NCBI GenBank assembly: GCA_019096065.1
Contig: JAGUCH010000001.1
Span: 3,658,001 to 3,722,000 of the forward strand
Length of the DNA stretch: 64,000 nt
Source: Paracyclopina nana
Lineage: Eukaryota > Arthropoda > Copepoda > Cyclopoida > Cyclopettidae
Direction: 5' to 3'
Numbering within the stretch: position 1 is the stretch's first letter; the number at the start of each line of letters is the position of its first letter. Shown here piece after piece: positions 33,629 to 44,764 of this stretch. The notes under the pieces are model-generated. The model saw only the letters and a list, made by a program, of their open reading frames with translations, was not told the DNA's origin and did no database searches. A program made the position numbers and the translations under genes.

Positions 33629-36174
33629 TCAAGACATGTACGTTTTTACTGTTCCGCTAATGGGCTGTCTGCATAGAGGGCAATCTTTTAAGGCTGGAGC
33701 ACAGTTGACACAAGAAATCAGATGACCACAAGGCAAAAATACAACTGCCACTTCATTGTCCATACAAATTTTACACGTTCGGGCATCTTTCAGTCGTCGA
33801 TTTTCTTGCTCTAAATCTGTAAGTAAAAACCGATTTTTCATGGCTAGCTGGATACCAAAATATTTTCTATGAAGTAGCATACCAGATCCATCGTTGTTCA
33901 GCATTTGAGATCCGTCTTGTAAAGCCTCACTCGTGACTGTTGACTCTAGTGCCGATGTGGGGTTGTTTCCAGCTCCAGACACTGATCCGGGAGCACTGAG
34001 GCTCCTTTCACAATTAGGAGGAGTTGGTTCCTGATTAAAAGAAAACACAGGTGAGTTTTTATCAAATGTCTGAAACACACTAACTTACCATCGCTGAAAA
34101 GGCATGTGGATTAAGAGATACGTGAGATTCAGCTGAAGACATGGCACTGCTGCCCTGAATGTCCGAGTTATTTCGCACTTCCAGTGCAGCAAAACGGAGC
34201 GAATCTGCATCTGGGAAATTTTTGCCGTTCTTTTTCAAAGCCATTTTAATTTGGCTAGGCTCTACCCCTTGGGATAAAACCTGGGCAACGATGGCAGAAG
34301 TCATAAATGTTGCAACTTCTTCCTCCGTCAGATTTGCCTTTGGTGCAGAATCCCTCGAAAAATAGGGCTCGGGCGGCCGTTCGTCCAAGCATTTATAAAT
34401 GAACTCGTCTCCCTTGATTAGCCGTACAAAGCCACATTTTGAAAACCATCGAGCATGCTCCGTCCAGGGATCGTCATCTGGCTGCCAGTTTCGTAGACCT
34501 CCATCGCAGTAGAAACATTTGGTTTGGTCGCTCAGACCAATGTAGTAGAAGCCAGCCTCGGCCAACTGTTTTGGCTCTTGTCTCAAAGCTGGAGGCCAAT
34601 CTCTGAACGATCGTAGCCGAGCTTCCAGAGTGGAATACTTCGAATTGGCTGGACCAGAGTGACGGATGATTCCAACAGTTTCTTCATTCACTGGAGGTTT
34701 GTCGTTGACATACTGGAGAACACGGTTAGGACCTGAAGATATGGGAGATTTCAGATATGTATTACCTTTTCTGGTTGACTATGCCCTCTGCTTTTAAAAG
34801 CTAACATCTCTACACGCCAGCGCAGAAGCAATAGCAATGATGGCGTTATGTGGGTGTGAATATATACTAGGCTTAATCTTATCGCGTTAACCTTAAAGCG
34901 CAAAAAACAAAGCCATCATTTCTTAGGTTCATAAACTCAGTTACTTTGTAACTAGACAGTCCTAACAAAAGATGGCTTTCAAAACAGCAAAATAATATTT
35001 CATCGTGCCAAGATTTATGGCATCGAGGTTGACTTCAACAAGCAAGTACTTTCAGGCGTAAAAGCATGATGATGAAAGGGAATACACAATGCTAATCGCG
35101 GTTTTTTCCTGGAAAAACCTCAGTAAGCATTACTCAAGTTTTTCCTAAACAATCAATGGGACAGTAAACACAAGTCGTGAAATAGTTACCTTTCTCGGGA
35201 CCAGAAAAGGTCTGCCTGGGACGAATTCCAGCCTCGTCGAATCCGGCTCCCAAAACTGTTGGAAAATCAACTCCAGAGGGTGAAAGCCTCGGTGACCCTG
35301 ACGCAGTCCCGGATCCAGAGGGTATTCCAAGTAGGTTTTGAGCATAATTGATGGGTACATTTCCAACATCTTGGCCTCGTACAAATGGACACTCGGGAAA
35401 CAGCACCCTGTGCTCGGTGCTGGGAACGTCATCTTCCTCCCAATTGCCGACATATTGGCCGCAGAACACACACCTCACCAGATCATTATTCCCAGCATAA
35501 ATGAAGCCGGCATTGGCGAGATCCGACGGCTGGATGAATCGGTTAGGCCAGTTTGTAAACGTCTGCAGCCTTGCCGCTTCAGATCTGAAGTCATCTAGGT
35601 TGACAACTCCAACATCGCGAGTATCTTGAGACTGCTGTTCAGATTCTACCTCCATGTTTTCATTATCTTGCGGAATAGCGCTTTGTTCAGCTGAAAAAAA
35701 AAGAGATAAGGTTAGCAAACAGAGGACCTCCAATCGATCGCATTCGGTGAACGGAGGAACTCCCATGAGCAGCAAGTTAGTACATTATAGCGCAATATCA
35801 AGTTTCGAAGCAGTAAATCAAGGGTCACCTTCAATTTCGTCGGATTGATATGAGGACTGACTAGTAAGTTGCTGGTTGTTGGATGAAATCAGCGGAACGT
35901 TGTCCGAAACGTTGAGAATGAACGGGCAATCCGGATTGGCGGAACGATGTCGGGCCATCACCTGATCCCCATACTCCCACTGGTTCAAGACGGTTCCGCA
36001 CCAAAGGCACTTCACTTCCGAGTCATTGCCAGTGTGAAAGAAGCCAGCCTTGGCAATTTTCCCGGCTTCGACCTTGTCGTTGTGAGGCCATGATTGGAAA
36101 GTGGACAGCCTTTCAGCTTCGGACCTCATGATGGCTTCTTCGCGATTGTTGACGCCCGGATCATTGGCTCCCAT
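33629..36174 (-). CDS. Inhibitor of apoptosis protein, 3 BIR + UBA + RING
   Basis: IAPs bind and inhibit caspases through BIR domains and ubiquitinate targets through a C-terminal RING. Exons on the minus strand are 36174-35829, 35690-35190, 34732-34089 and 34030-33629, about 630 residues; an earlier in-frame ATG near 36225 would add 17. BIR1 (AERLSTFQSW...CLWC...H....CPF), BIR2 (AARLQTFTNW...CVFC...H....CPF) and BIR3 (EARLRSFRDW...CFYC...H....CGF) each keep the zinc Cys/His set. In BIR3 the usual proline after the last cysteine is a glycine. A UBA-like segment follows BIR3. The RING reads CKICMDNEVAVVFLPCGHLI, then CVNCAPALKDCPLCRQPI. The layout matches XIAP and cIAP and has one BIR more than Drosophila DIAP1. 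A 66-nt segment at 33817-33882 has splice signals but also stays in frame. Confidence 0.95.
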
Positions 36175-37646
36175 GGTGATAATCTGCGACAGCGAACACT
36201 TCTTAGAAAAACTCGAGCGCATCATCACGACGATAACAAATGGCAAGCGGATGAATGGCGCTTTATCGTTAAAGGGACGGGAAACTAGTTCGTTTCCAGT
36301 CCGTTCCAGTAGTCATTTTTGTAAAATCTTTGGCACTTTGGCACTGCCTCGAGTCCAGGTCAACTCCCGAATTCCAAGCAGCTTATGCAGTGAGCTGTTA
36401 TCAGCAAATGATGCCTTACCTTGATTTCCTGAGTTGTTTATGATTCGGCCATTTTTCAACTTAAGTTGACGGAGAAAATTAGAGATGTGCGATTGTTTGT
36501 TGTGGGTTGTTGTCGTTTGGCGAGATTTAAATTAGGCGTCGTGCGTCGAAAATAATGGTGTTGAAACTCGGTGGAACGATGACGACATTGCTTCCACACT
36601 CGCTCGTTTGAAGCAGCTTAGACCGTGCGTGTGTGCTAGCTCTGGCTTGGCCAATCGCCATTCCCTGCTGCGAGTTAGGCATGAGTCGAATTTCGCATAG
36701 AATCGAGCCCAAATAGCGAGAACCGACGAGAACACCAGGGAAAGACGCAATTTTCTCGGATGATGATGCAGCGACTGCTGGCGAGAAAACCCGAGAAAAG
36801 ACTAGATGGAAATCAGAGCCTTTCTCAAAGCATCAACTTCAACTAGGAGATTTCATGAATACGCTAAATAAATAGATAATAGCGGCCTTGAATAATTTCA
36901 AGAGGGCGAGTCCCGTATCAGTCAAGTGACCAGAAAAAATCAGTTTGCATAATAAGTGATTAATTTACGTAAGAAATCGTTGTGACGTGCGAGTTCATGA
37001 ATTCTTAAAATAAGGGAACACTTTTTCCCAAAAAATTCTAGAGTTACATGCGAGGATCGGCCATCCCTAGCGAGTTCTTAGGAAGACGCTGCTGCTGTGC
37101 TGTCGTCATGCAGCTGGCACGGATGAGGATGGTATGTGTTAAAACGGGGCTGCCAGATGTGGCGGTTTTTGGGGACTTTTGTCAGGCTCGTTAGGTTTTG
37201 GGATTGTTAAAATAAAAGTAAAAAATCTTAAGATGACTTTTAGTAATTGTGATTTAATTTTCTTAATCAGTTTTTCGGTCAGAAATCGGCTAGTTTACAA
37301 AAGCAGAAACCAACGAAGGGGCAGTTTTGTGGAAATTATTGCCCGTTTTTTTGAAAATTTATCTGGCAACACTATGAGGCATTACTGACTGGTGAGCATT
37401 GGCGAAAAGTGAAACAAGAGGTTGCGAGTCGAAATGGCACTTCCGAAAATTCGTTGCTACGTGCGAACATTCATTAATGAATGAAACGAATAGGTTAGCC
37501 GCAAAAATGTTTTGTTTTATTAAAAAGCCATCGATTTGAAATTATACAACCCGATTCTTGGAACTCTCTAATTTTTTAAAATTCTGCTTTGACAGGCTGA
37601 GTCATCAACTTATGTAAAGAAAAAAATATGGTGAAATAAAAATGAT
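36175..37646. other. Upstream region of the IAP gene and following intergenic DNA
   Basis: This 1.5 kb contains the probable IAP promoter and 5' UTR at its left side. No coding exon, RNA or repeat is supported. Small frames at 36527-36750 and 37179-37388 lack domains. Confidence 0.4.
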
Positions 37647-38012
37647 TCAATCAGTAATAGGTGGTAAGGTGCGCCCAAAACTGACATTTGATGATATTAT
37701 TTTCAAACTATCCGGCGTTGCCAAAGTGTCTGGTTTTGTTGCCTTCTTCCTCTTGCTTCCGGCGTTCTTGCGATGGTTGATGAGGGCTTCGAGAAAGAAT
37801 CCGGGATCGAACGCGAGGAATGGCCTCTTCATGGCCACCGTACATTTGCCTCTGACCCTGATCTGCTTGCCTGGGCACTTACGGCCGCCCAAGTAGTTGA
37901 ATATGGCCCTCTCCATGGGCATTTCGTCCCTGATCAAATAGGCCTCTTCAGTGTCAACTGTTTGGCATTCGGCCCATTGAATCAGCAAAATTGCTATGAC
38001 CGCAGATTTCAT
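37647..38012 (-). CDS. Small secreted protein, unknown
   Basis: A single exon encodes 121 residues from the ATG at 38012. The N-terminus MKSAVIAILLIQWAEC is a short signal peptide. The mature part starts near QTVDTEEAY and contains a pair of cysteines in KCPGKQIRVRGKCT, then a basic region with KRKK. The CPxG..R..GKC layout is seen in several small arthropod secreted proteins, but I cannot assign a named family. Codon use looks coding and the frame is open only with this start. A strong alternative is that this is the only coding exon of a spliced transcript with non-coding exons. Confidence 0.6.
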   Translation of the reverse strand: MKSAVIAILLIQWAECQTVDTEEAYLIRDEMPMERAIFNYLGGRKCPGKQIRVRGKCTVAMKRPFLAFDPGFFLEALINHRKNAGSKRKKATKPDTLATPDSLKIISSNVSFGRTLPPITD

Positions 38013-38366
38013 CCTGCTTCCACGTTCATCCAAGAATAACTAGCATCGCATTTTCGCATATGTTGCAGGTGGGCTAATTTTCGGTAATTTCATGCGATCA
38101 CTATGTGAAAAAGACACCACTGAACGGTGTTAAATCTAAATCAACGAATCGCGCTTCTTTAATTTTTCAGGTACCTTATTACCTGATCATATAGAGTATG
38201 AAGGCATTCAACTATCCGTTAGGTACTTCTAAGGTCGCTAGTTACCAAAGATGACCCACAGTGATGCCCAAAATTAAACATATGCGCATCAAATATCACA
38301 ACGGTCGCCGAAAGCATCTTTATTATTTTGTTAGCCAAAACTCAACCTAGCATTTTGATGTTCGAT

Positions 38367-38427
38367 AGATGGCGCCACTAAAAAAAAGCTTTTATAGGCT
38401 TTTTTCTATATACTCGAGGCGCCATCT
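38367..38427. repeat. Imperfect palindrome with GGCGCC arms
   Basis: AGATGGCGCC at 38367-38376 recurs inverted at 38418-38427, and the middle contains AAAAAAGC facing GGCTTTTTT. It is a short hairpin-forming sequence of unknown origin. Confidence 0.5.
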
Positions 38428-38476
38428 GTTATGCTGTTTCGAAGTCATTTCTTTAATCTATTTCCTATGCAAAGTA

Positions 38477-38556
38477 GTGATGGAACGAGCCGAGATCGAG
38501 CGAGTGCGAAGTCTTGCTTTCGAGTTACCGAGTCGAGTTTGAGCTCGTTCCATCAC
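38477..38556. repeat. Fold-back element upstream of the four-TM gene
   Basis: Perfect 14 bp inverted ends (GTGATGGAACGAGC) bound an 80 bp element whose interior is rich in CGAG repeats. It lies 50 bases before the start codon at 38606. It could be a MITE remnant; a role in the promoter is possible but unproven. Confidence 0.6.
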
Positions 38557-38605
38557 AAATACAAAGATAAATAAAATAATCCGTCAAACCGAAGATCGTT
38601 AAAGA

Positions 38606-39228
38606 ATGGCGACCAAGCAGGACATAGCGAAGCAGATCATTTCTCAGGGCCTGGTTCCCTTGGCAGTAGCCAATACATTTTTGTTCATCGGCAGTCATAT
38701 GAAGAACGAGGATTGCAGCTTCAAATTGGGCGAATATTTCATCTTCGTGGGCACCATTTGCTTGGCTTTTGCCGTCTACGGCATCCTTGCCAAGTACCTT
38801 GTCGGCGTTATACTCGATAGAAATCCCAAAATTGATAAGTGTGGATCAGTGATCCTCACCTTGATTCAGCTTGGCAATCGAATTCTTAGGACAGCGGAAT
38901 GCTTCATGCTCATTGGGGGATGCGTGTTTGTTCTGGCCCACGTGCATGCCTTGAAAATTCCGGTTTTCTCCAACGAAAATGAGAACACCGGTTGCCTTAA
39001 AGTAAGCCATGCAAGTATCATAGACAGCTTAAGTAGTAACCTCACTTTTTGCAGGGCCCGCTGATTTTTAGTGGCGTATTTCTGACAACATCCACAATAA
39101 TTTTGGTCATTGGTGGAGCTTGTTGGATTGCCATTTCTCAGAAGAATCGTTGCTCAAGTAATGATTGCATGAGTTGCAAGCGAAAAAAGCATGTTAATTT
39201 CGAGGCTGCACCCAAGGTCATAAATTAG
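38606..39228 (+). CDS. Four-transmembrane protein, unknown
   Basis: Exons 38606-39001 and 39055-39228 give 189 residues. Four hydrophobic segments are visible: GLVPLAVANTFLFIG, YFIFVGTICLAFAVYGILA, CFMLIGGCVFVLAHVHAL and FLTTSTIILVIGGACWIAIS. The C-terminus is cytoplasmic-looking, with a cysteine cluster (CSSNDCMSC) followed by KRKKH. The topology resembles MARVEL or claudin-like small membrane proteins, but I see no diagnostic motif. The intron is 53 nt with canonical borders. Confidence 0.72.
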
Positions 39229-39612
39229 CCATGCTTAATAACGCGGTTGCTACCTAATATGAGCTATGTTTAATTAGAATTCGCACTAGCGTAACCAGGG
39301 AACGTATGAATAAGCTGTCCACAAGACATTTTTGCATAATTTGGAGCAGCAAAAATTCGCTTGACTTTCATATGAGAAACACTAATTATCTTAACTACTC
39401 ATCGATACGGGCATTCCTTTGGGTTTGAGAAATACAAAGTATTATTGTGATCTTTGAATGAAGTTGCATTAGCAAGCGTTAGAAAGCCGCGCCACGGCAG
39501 CAACAGTTCCTTTGACACATTCCATAGTATTCTGGTCGTTAACAACACAACACAATGTTGAGTTGACCTGATTTGGTGCCATGGCAAGCCCCACACATCA
39601 GTTGTTGCAACA
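39229..39612. other. Short intergenic region before the SAXO-like gene
   Basis: This 384 bases holds the 3' UTR of the four-TM gene and the promoter of the next gene. No other feature is seen. Confidence 0.4.
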
Positions 39613-42022
39613 ATGTCAAGTGAACCAGCTACAGACTTTGGAAGGTATCGAAAAATTGTTAAATGTTTCATTTACCTATGCGTAGGAAGCCCTGTATTTA
39701 TACTCGTGACATTCACCATTTTCTAGGAAACGATCCGATTTTCGTAGGCCTTCAGCTCTAGGCGTGCCTGATGCACAGTTTGAAAGAAATAGTGAATACT
39801 TGTCCAACTACGAAAAGTTAAAGGCACAGGAAAGAGAAAGACACCCTTTTCCCCAAGATCAACAGTTGAATTATGGCTCCAAGAGCTCCTCTCTGTCCAT
39901 CTCTGATGCGCCAATGAAAGGTCTCAAAACTGAAAATCAAAGGGCCTACAAAACTTTATCTTCGGATGCTTTGCATGAAGCCAAGCTATCGTCTAATGTT
40001 AGACCTTTGACATCATTGAAATCTGATGGCTTGGATTTTGACAAGGGCACTTTAAATGGAAATGAGTATGGAAACATCTCAGGATCAAAAAAAGTTTCCT
40101 TGGCTAGGCCTTCTTCAAACATCAGAGCTGAAGGAGATATTGATTGGAGTGCCTCAAATGATGAGTTCTACTCCAAGCAAGGCGCAAAGGCAACCCAAGC
40201 TCGGCCATCTTCTCACTTGAGGTCTGAGGGTGATCGCGATTGGTCAACAGGACGAAACGACTACACAGCCTTTGACCTCTCATCCAGGAAACCTTCAAAG
40301 GCCAAAATGGACGACAATCTCAAGCCACTTGATGGACGCATGGAAGAGAGCACCGAGTCACGAGCTCAATATGCAAGCACCCAAATGACCAAGAAGCAAA
40401 GCAAATTGAGGCCATCATCAACTATGAGAGCCGAGGGGGATCAGGAATGGGCTACTGGAAGAGCAGAGTATGCGACTTTTGATGGCAAGCAAAAGCCCCT
40501 CAAAGTGAAATCCACAAATGACACATTACGGCCACTTGAAGGCAAATTAGACGAAAGCTCTGTATCGAGGAGCGAGTACAGTGGCCACTTGGGACAAAAG
40601 GTCGGCCCTTTGCGTCCTTCCTCCCACATGAAGGCAGAGGGTCAAAGGGAGTGGGCTACTTCAGTAAATGAATACAAGGGCCATTCGGAATCGAAGCCGG
40701 AAAAAGCGAAAAAGGCCTCGGACAATCTAAGGCCACTTGAAGGGCGACTCGAGAATGCAACAGAGTCCAGGGCACAGTACAAAGGAGAGTATGAGTCTGC
40801 AGAACGACCAGGCAAAGTTCGGCCTTATTCGAGCCTCCGCTCAGAGGGGGATCTAGATTGGACAACAACAGGAAGGGAAGAATATAAGGCCCACGAAAAT
40901 GGTTTCGCACGACGGGAGAGAGCAAAGATGACGGATAACTTGCGCCCTCTTAACGGCTCCATGACGGAGGTGACCGAGTCGAGAAATGAATATACCGGCT
41001 ACGCGGACCAAAGCAAGATCGCATTGGCAAGACCATTGTCTTTCATCAGACTAGAGGGTGATAGAGATTGGTCGACTGGTAGGCACGACCTGAAGGTTTT
41101 CGAGAAAGGCCAAGCACGAACAGATCGATCGAAAGCAGACGACAACCTGAAGCCTTTAGAAGGGCGCCTGTCTACGGACACTGAGTCGAACTCAAGATAC
41201 AAATGGAATGATCCCGTTGCAAGCGAAAAAGCAAAGGCCACCCAAGGCTATTTGAAGCGCTCCGACGGGACATTTGATGGGCTTTCCGAGCACAGAGAGA
41301 GATACGTTCCTCATAAAGAGGTTGGACCAGCGCCAAAATTGCGGCCTACAACTTCCATGATAAGTCAGGGTGATATTGACATGACTACCACAAAAAAGTC
41401 CGAATACAACGTACATGTGGGGAAACCAGTGCAACCAATAAAGCAAACAGCCGTCCTCAAGTACGAAGGCTTGGATTTTGCCCAGGGAACCGCCAACCAC
41501 GAATACCTGAAAAATGTTGCAATAAAAAGTAGACAAAGGCCTCAAGTCAAGGACAACCTGGTTGCTGCCAAGGGAAAAATCGATGGGAACTCTACCTCAA
41601 AGACTGTTCATAACGCTTTGCCGATCGAAAAGGTCAAGAAAGCCTCGGCACCGAATGACAATTTAAAAATCAGGTCGAAATCAGCGGACTATTCCTCAGT
41701 TACCTCCACAACTTTGCAAGATTACAGCGCTAGTTTTGGCTCTACTAAGCCATTGAAGGTATAATGACTTATAACTACTTATTTAACATTTTGAGTTGCC
41801 AATTAGCTACTGCCTACAATTTAGGTGAGGATTGGCAGCAGCCTTAAAGCCCCCGGGGGAATTGAGGGAGGCAGTGAATACAAGGATCAATTTGGAGGGT
41901 CTATTTCCTTGGCTGACTTAAGAGCAAAGCCTAATTGGTATTCTGAAATCGCCACTCCTTATGGATACTTTGCTCAAGGCCAGCCTAGGCCTTTGGGACA
42001 GCAACTTCAATCTGTTGTCTAA
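39613..42022 (+). CDS. SAXO/STOP-like microtubule-stabilising repeat protein
   Basis: Exons 39613-39644, 39727-41758 and 41825-42022 give 753 residues. The first exon is tiny (MSSEPATDFG) but in perfect phase. The protein is built from two alternating motifs with a period near 60-65 residues. Type A is like RPSSHLRSEGDRDWSTGR, with at least 7 copies. Type B is like DDNLKPLDGRMEESTESR, with about 7 copies, often followed by Tyr. This layout matches the SAXO (FAM154) family, whose Mn-type repeats bind and stabilise axonemal and centriolar microtubules. The copy number is high compared with the 300-500 residue vertebrate SAXO1/2. No signal peptide or membrane span is present. Expected location is cilia, sperm tails or centrioles. 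The assignment rests on repeat style and is less certain than the gene model. Confidence 0.75.
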
Positions 42023-42132
42023 CAGCCACTTATTTTTCGATAGACGCAAGGTTTTCTGTTAATTCATGAGTTTGCATTATGTCACTCATTTAAAATACAG
42101 CGTTATATCGAAGAAACGTAACCAGACCCTCT

Positions 42133-44764
42133 TCAAAAGTTTTGGTACCATTTTTCCTCAATTGGGTAAAAATTGGACTTTGCTGGTGCCCTTTGCAGCT
42201 TGAAGACCTTTCTTTCCAATAGCTTGACTTGGAGGCTCAAGCTTTGTATCATGTAATTTTTTTGTTCCATCTCACTCCTCCAATCATCATCTATGTAATC
42301 TTCACCTCTCCTATCATATGCTTCGAGCAAGTACCAATTCCACCCTGTCCACCTCGAGCACAGTTCAATCAGGATCAAAGCAAGTCCACAAGCCATTCCA
42401 CCGAGCAAAGCCAAGAATGCAGTGAAGCAGCTGTCAAAGCCCAATGGTAGACCATTCAAGTCAGGACACACTTGAGGCCTGGCCTCATACTTGTTCAGAA
42501 TCTGCTTGAGTGACCCCTTCTCCCTCATTTCTTTTAGGAAGAAATTGAAAATTCCAAGGTAAGGCGAGTCCTTTTGAAAACCATATGCATAAGGCTTGAA
42601 ATCATACTTTGAAGGGATGGCAATTAAGTCACAAGCAGCATACTCATCAAATGAGCTAAAAAATTATGAAAAATTGCTCTCTAGAGTAATGTAGTGTTCT
42701 TGATATTCCTCCGCGACTTCGTTTTACTACGTTATAGGGTAACGCGTAGAGGCATCAGCTGACCCCATTTTGTTCAGTTCATGGGGATTTCTATGTAGTG
42801 AATTGAACAAAATGAGTACAGCTGATTTTCTCTACGGTTCACCCTATTACGTAGTAAAACGAAGTCGCGGAGGAATATCTAGAACCCTAGAGTAATGTTG
42901 AAAGGAGTCAGTACCTGACTGAGTAAAAGTTGTCATACAATGCAATTGCTGCATCACCTAAGGGAAACTGAACCATATTAGCCGATTTCCCTTTGTAATT
43001 GTCCAAATAAGGCTCGATTCGGGTTTTCCAAGCCTTCTGCCAATCTGGGTCATTTGAGTACTTGAATGCATCTTCATAAGAAGACCCAGGGTTGAGTGCA
43101 ATTTTAAAGTCTGAACTATCTAGCAGTGTTTTTATCCCATCAAATGGCAAAACTATCACTCTAGTTGATAGGTAAGAAATTAACATGGCCTCCCAATGCC
43201 AAAAAAGCATCGTGCTAGCAACAAGGAGCCTAGATTATTGAAATATTGGTCTGATGGGCTGAGGAGCTACATTGAACTGTGTTGTAATGCTTACGAGAAA
43301 AAGGCAGTTCTTGATGCTGCAGTTGTGGGGGTATCACTCCATCCTCTCTGGGTGAGAGTACTGATAACAAAAACAAGGCACTTTCCAAGCGTAAATTCAT
43401 AATACTTTGGGTCTCTTTCACCAAATCTAAAAAATAAAAAATCGATAAGTGTTGAGATTATTGAAGACTTTTTAAAATGTAGGCTTTACTTGGAAGTCCA
43501 AAACAGAAAGGGAGGTGATAGGACGCAATACACCAAGATGCCAACCCATGCTAAATAGTGCAACGGCTCTAAAAAGGCTTGGTAGTTGAAAGTCTCAGCC
43601 GGATTCTTGATGAAAAGCCTGTGATGTATTTGTGTGATTGGCTGAGCAAATGTGATCACAGAGCTGCGAGCCATGGTAACAGTAAAGTCGGTTGCAGCTG
43701 AGATGATGGCATGTACTACTTGTTACTAATTCGATTTCTGGCACAAATTCCTTACCAATGTCCAACGTATCTTCTTGCAGCATTTTCACCATGCCTGTCC
43801 ACGATCCATCAGGCTGTAATGCTCCCCAGCTGCCATCGGGTGGCGTTTGAAGAGTAAACGAAAAATTCATAATTTCCTAAGTCAGAATTGTGCTAATTAA
43901 AAATTAATTAGACTAGTCATGCATTACTTGCAAGGCAAAGAACACTTCAGCAAACATGCCTTCCATCATGTAATAACCACCTTTCCCCTCAATGGGGATC
44001 AATTTTGTAATGTAGGGTATGGATGGCAATGTGGCAACTCGAAATATAACTCCAGTTAAGTTTCTTCTGCGGTTCCACTTTTCATCAGCAACCATTTCAA
44101 TTCCTATTTCTTTGGTCCAATTGCCAGTGGACACTACAGCCAGAGGAAAGTCCACATGTTTTCGGTATATTTCCCATAAGTCAATCTCCATTTGGTTTGC
44201 ATTTGTGTTATTGACAGACGTTCCTCTTAGTGAATACCAGTATAAGTCGTCATCAACATCAGCTGCTAAGTCAGCAAAGGCCTCTAGTGCAACTTTAGCA
44301 GTTTTCCAACTACTTACATCTAAAAGCCAGTACTCCCTGCTAGATCTATTTCGCAAACCGTAGACATTCTTGAATTGCTTCATGCTTGCATTTTTCAGTG
44401 ACTCTTTTGAATCATCTATGATGAAGACATGAAGGTCTTCATTTGATTTTAGCACAATTGACATGTTTGAGATAAGGCCTGGGAAAACATAAGCAATAGG
44501 CACCACTCTATCCTGAGCAACCCTTCATCAGTGGCAATCATTAGTTTTCGAAATATGACAACTGATAAAAAATTAATGCACTCACTTGGCGAATTCTCCT
44601 CTGTGCCATTTTATCCATTTGTCATGAATATAATGAGGTAAGTAAATCACAACTGAAGCTCTATCATGAAACATAGCAAAATCACTCAAAAACCGAGCAG
44701 GGGGTAGCACCCAAGCATCAGCCTTAGTTAAAATAGCTAGCAAACAAATCCAGAGGTGGACCAT
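42133..44764 (-). CDS. Divergent ionotropic receptor (IR), iGluR superfamily
   Basis: This is an arthropod ionotropic receptor, a variant glutamate receptor ion channel used mostly in chemosensory neurons. Exons on the minus strand are 44764-44586, 44522-43928, 43876-43756, 43697-43490, 43426-43295, 43214-42915 and 42655-42133, giving 685 residues. There is a signal peptide (MVHLWICLLAILTKADAW), an amino-terminal region of about 240 residues, and lobe S1 ending FTVTMARSSVITFAQP, where the arginine that binds the glutamate carboxylate in iGluRs is kept. M1 is YLAWVGILVYCVLSPPFLFW. The pore loop is LTQRGWSDTPTTAASR. M3 contains MLISYLSTRVIVLPF in place of SYTANLAAF. S2 is CDLIAIPSKYDFKPYAYGF, and M4 is FTAFLALLGGMACGLALILI. 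The cytoplasmic tail is about 65 residues. The last intron carries a fold-back transposon-like insert. Confidence 0.87.
42694..42887. mobile_element. Fold-back/MITE insertion in the IR gene's last intron
   Basis: Arms of about 85 bases match in inverted orientation; the terminal part GATATTCCTCCGCGACTTCG is perfect on both sides. The element is flanked by a 12-base direct repeat, CTAGAGTAATGT, at 42682-42693 and 42888-42899, which looks like a target site duplication. No gene is inside. The element is 194 bases long and lies between exon 6 and exon 7. Confidence 0.85.
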
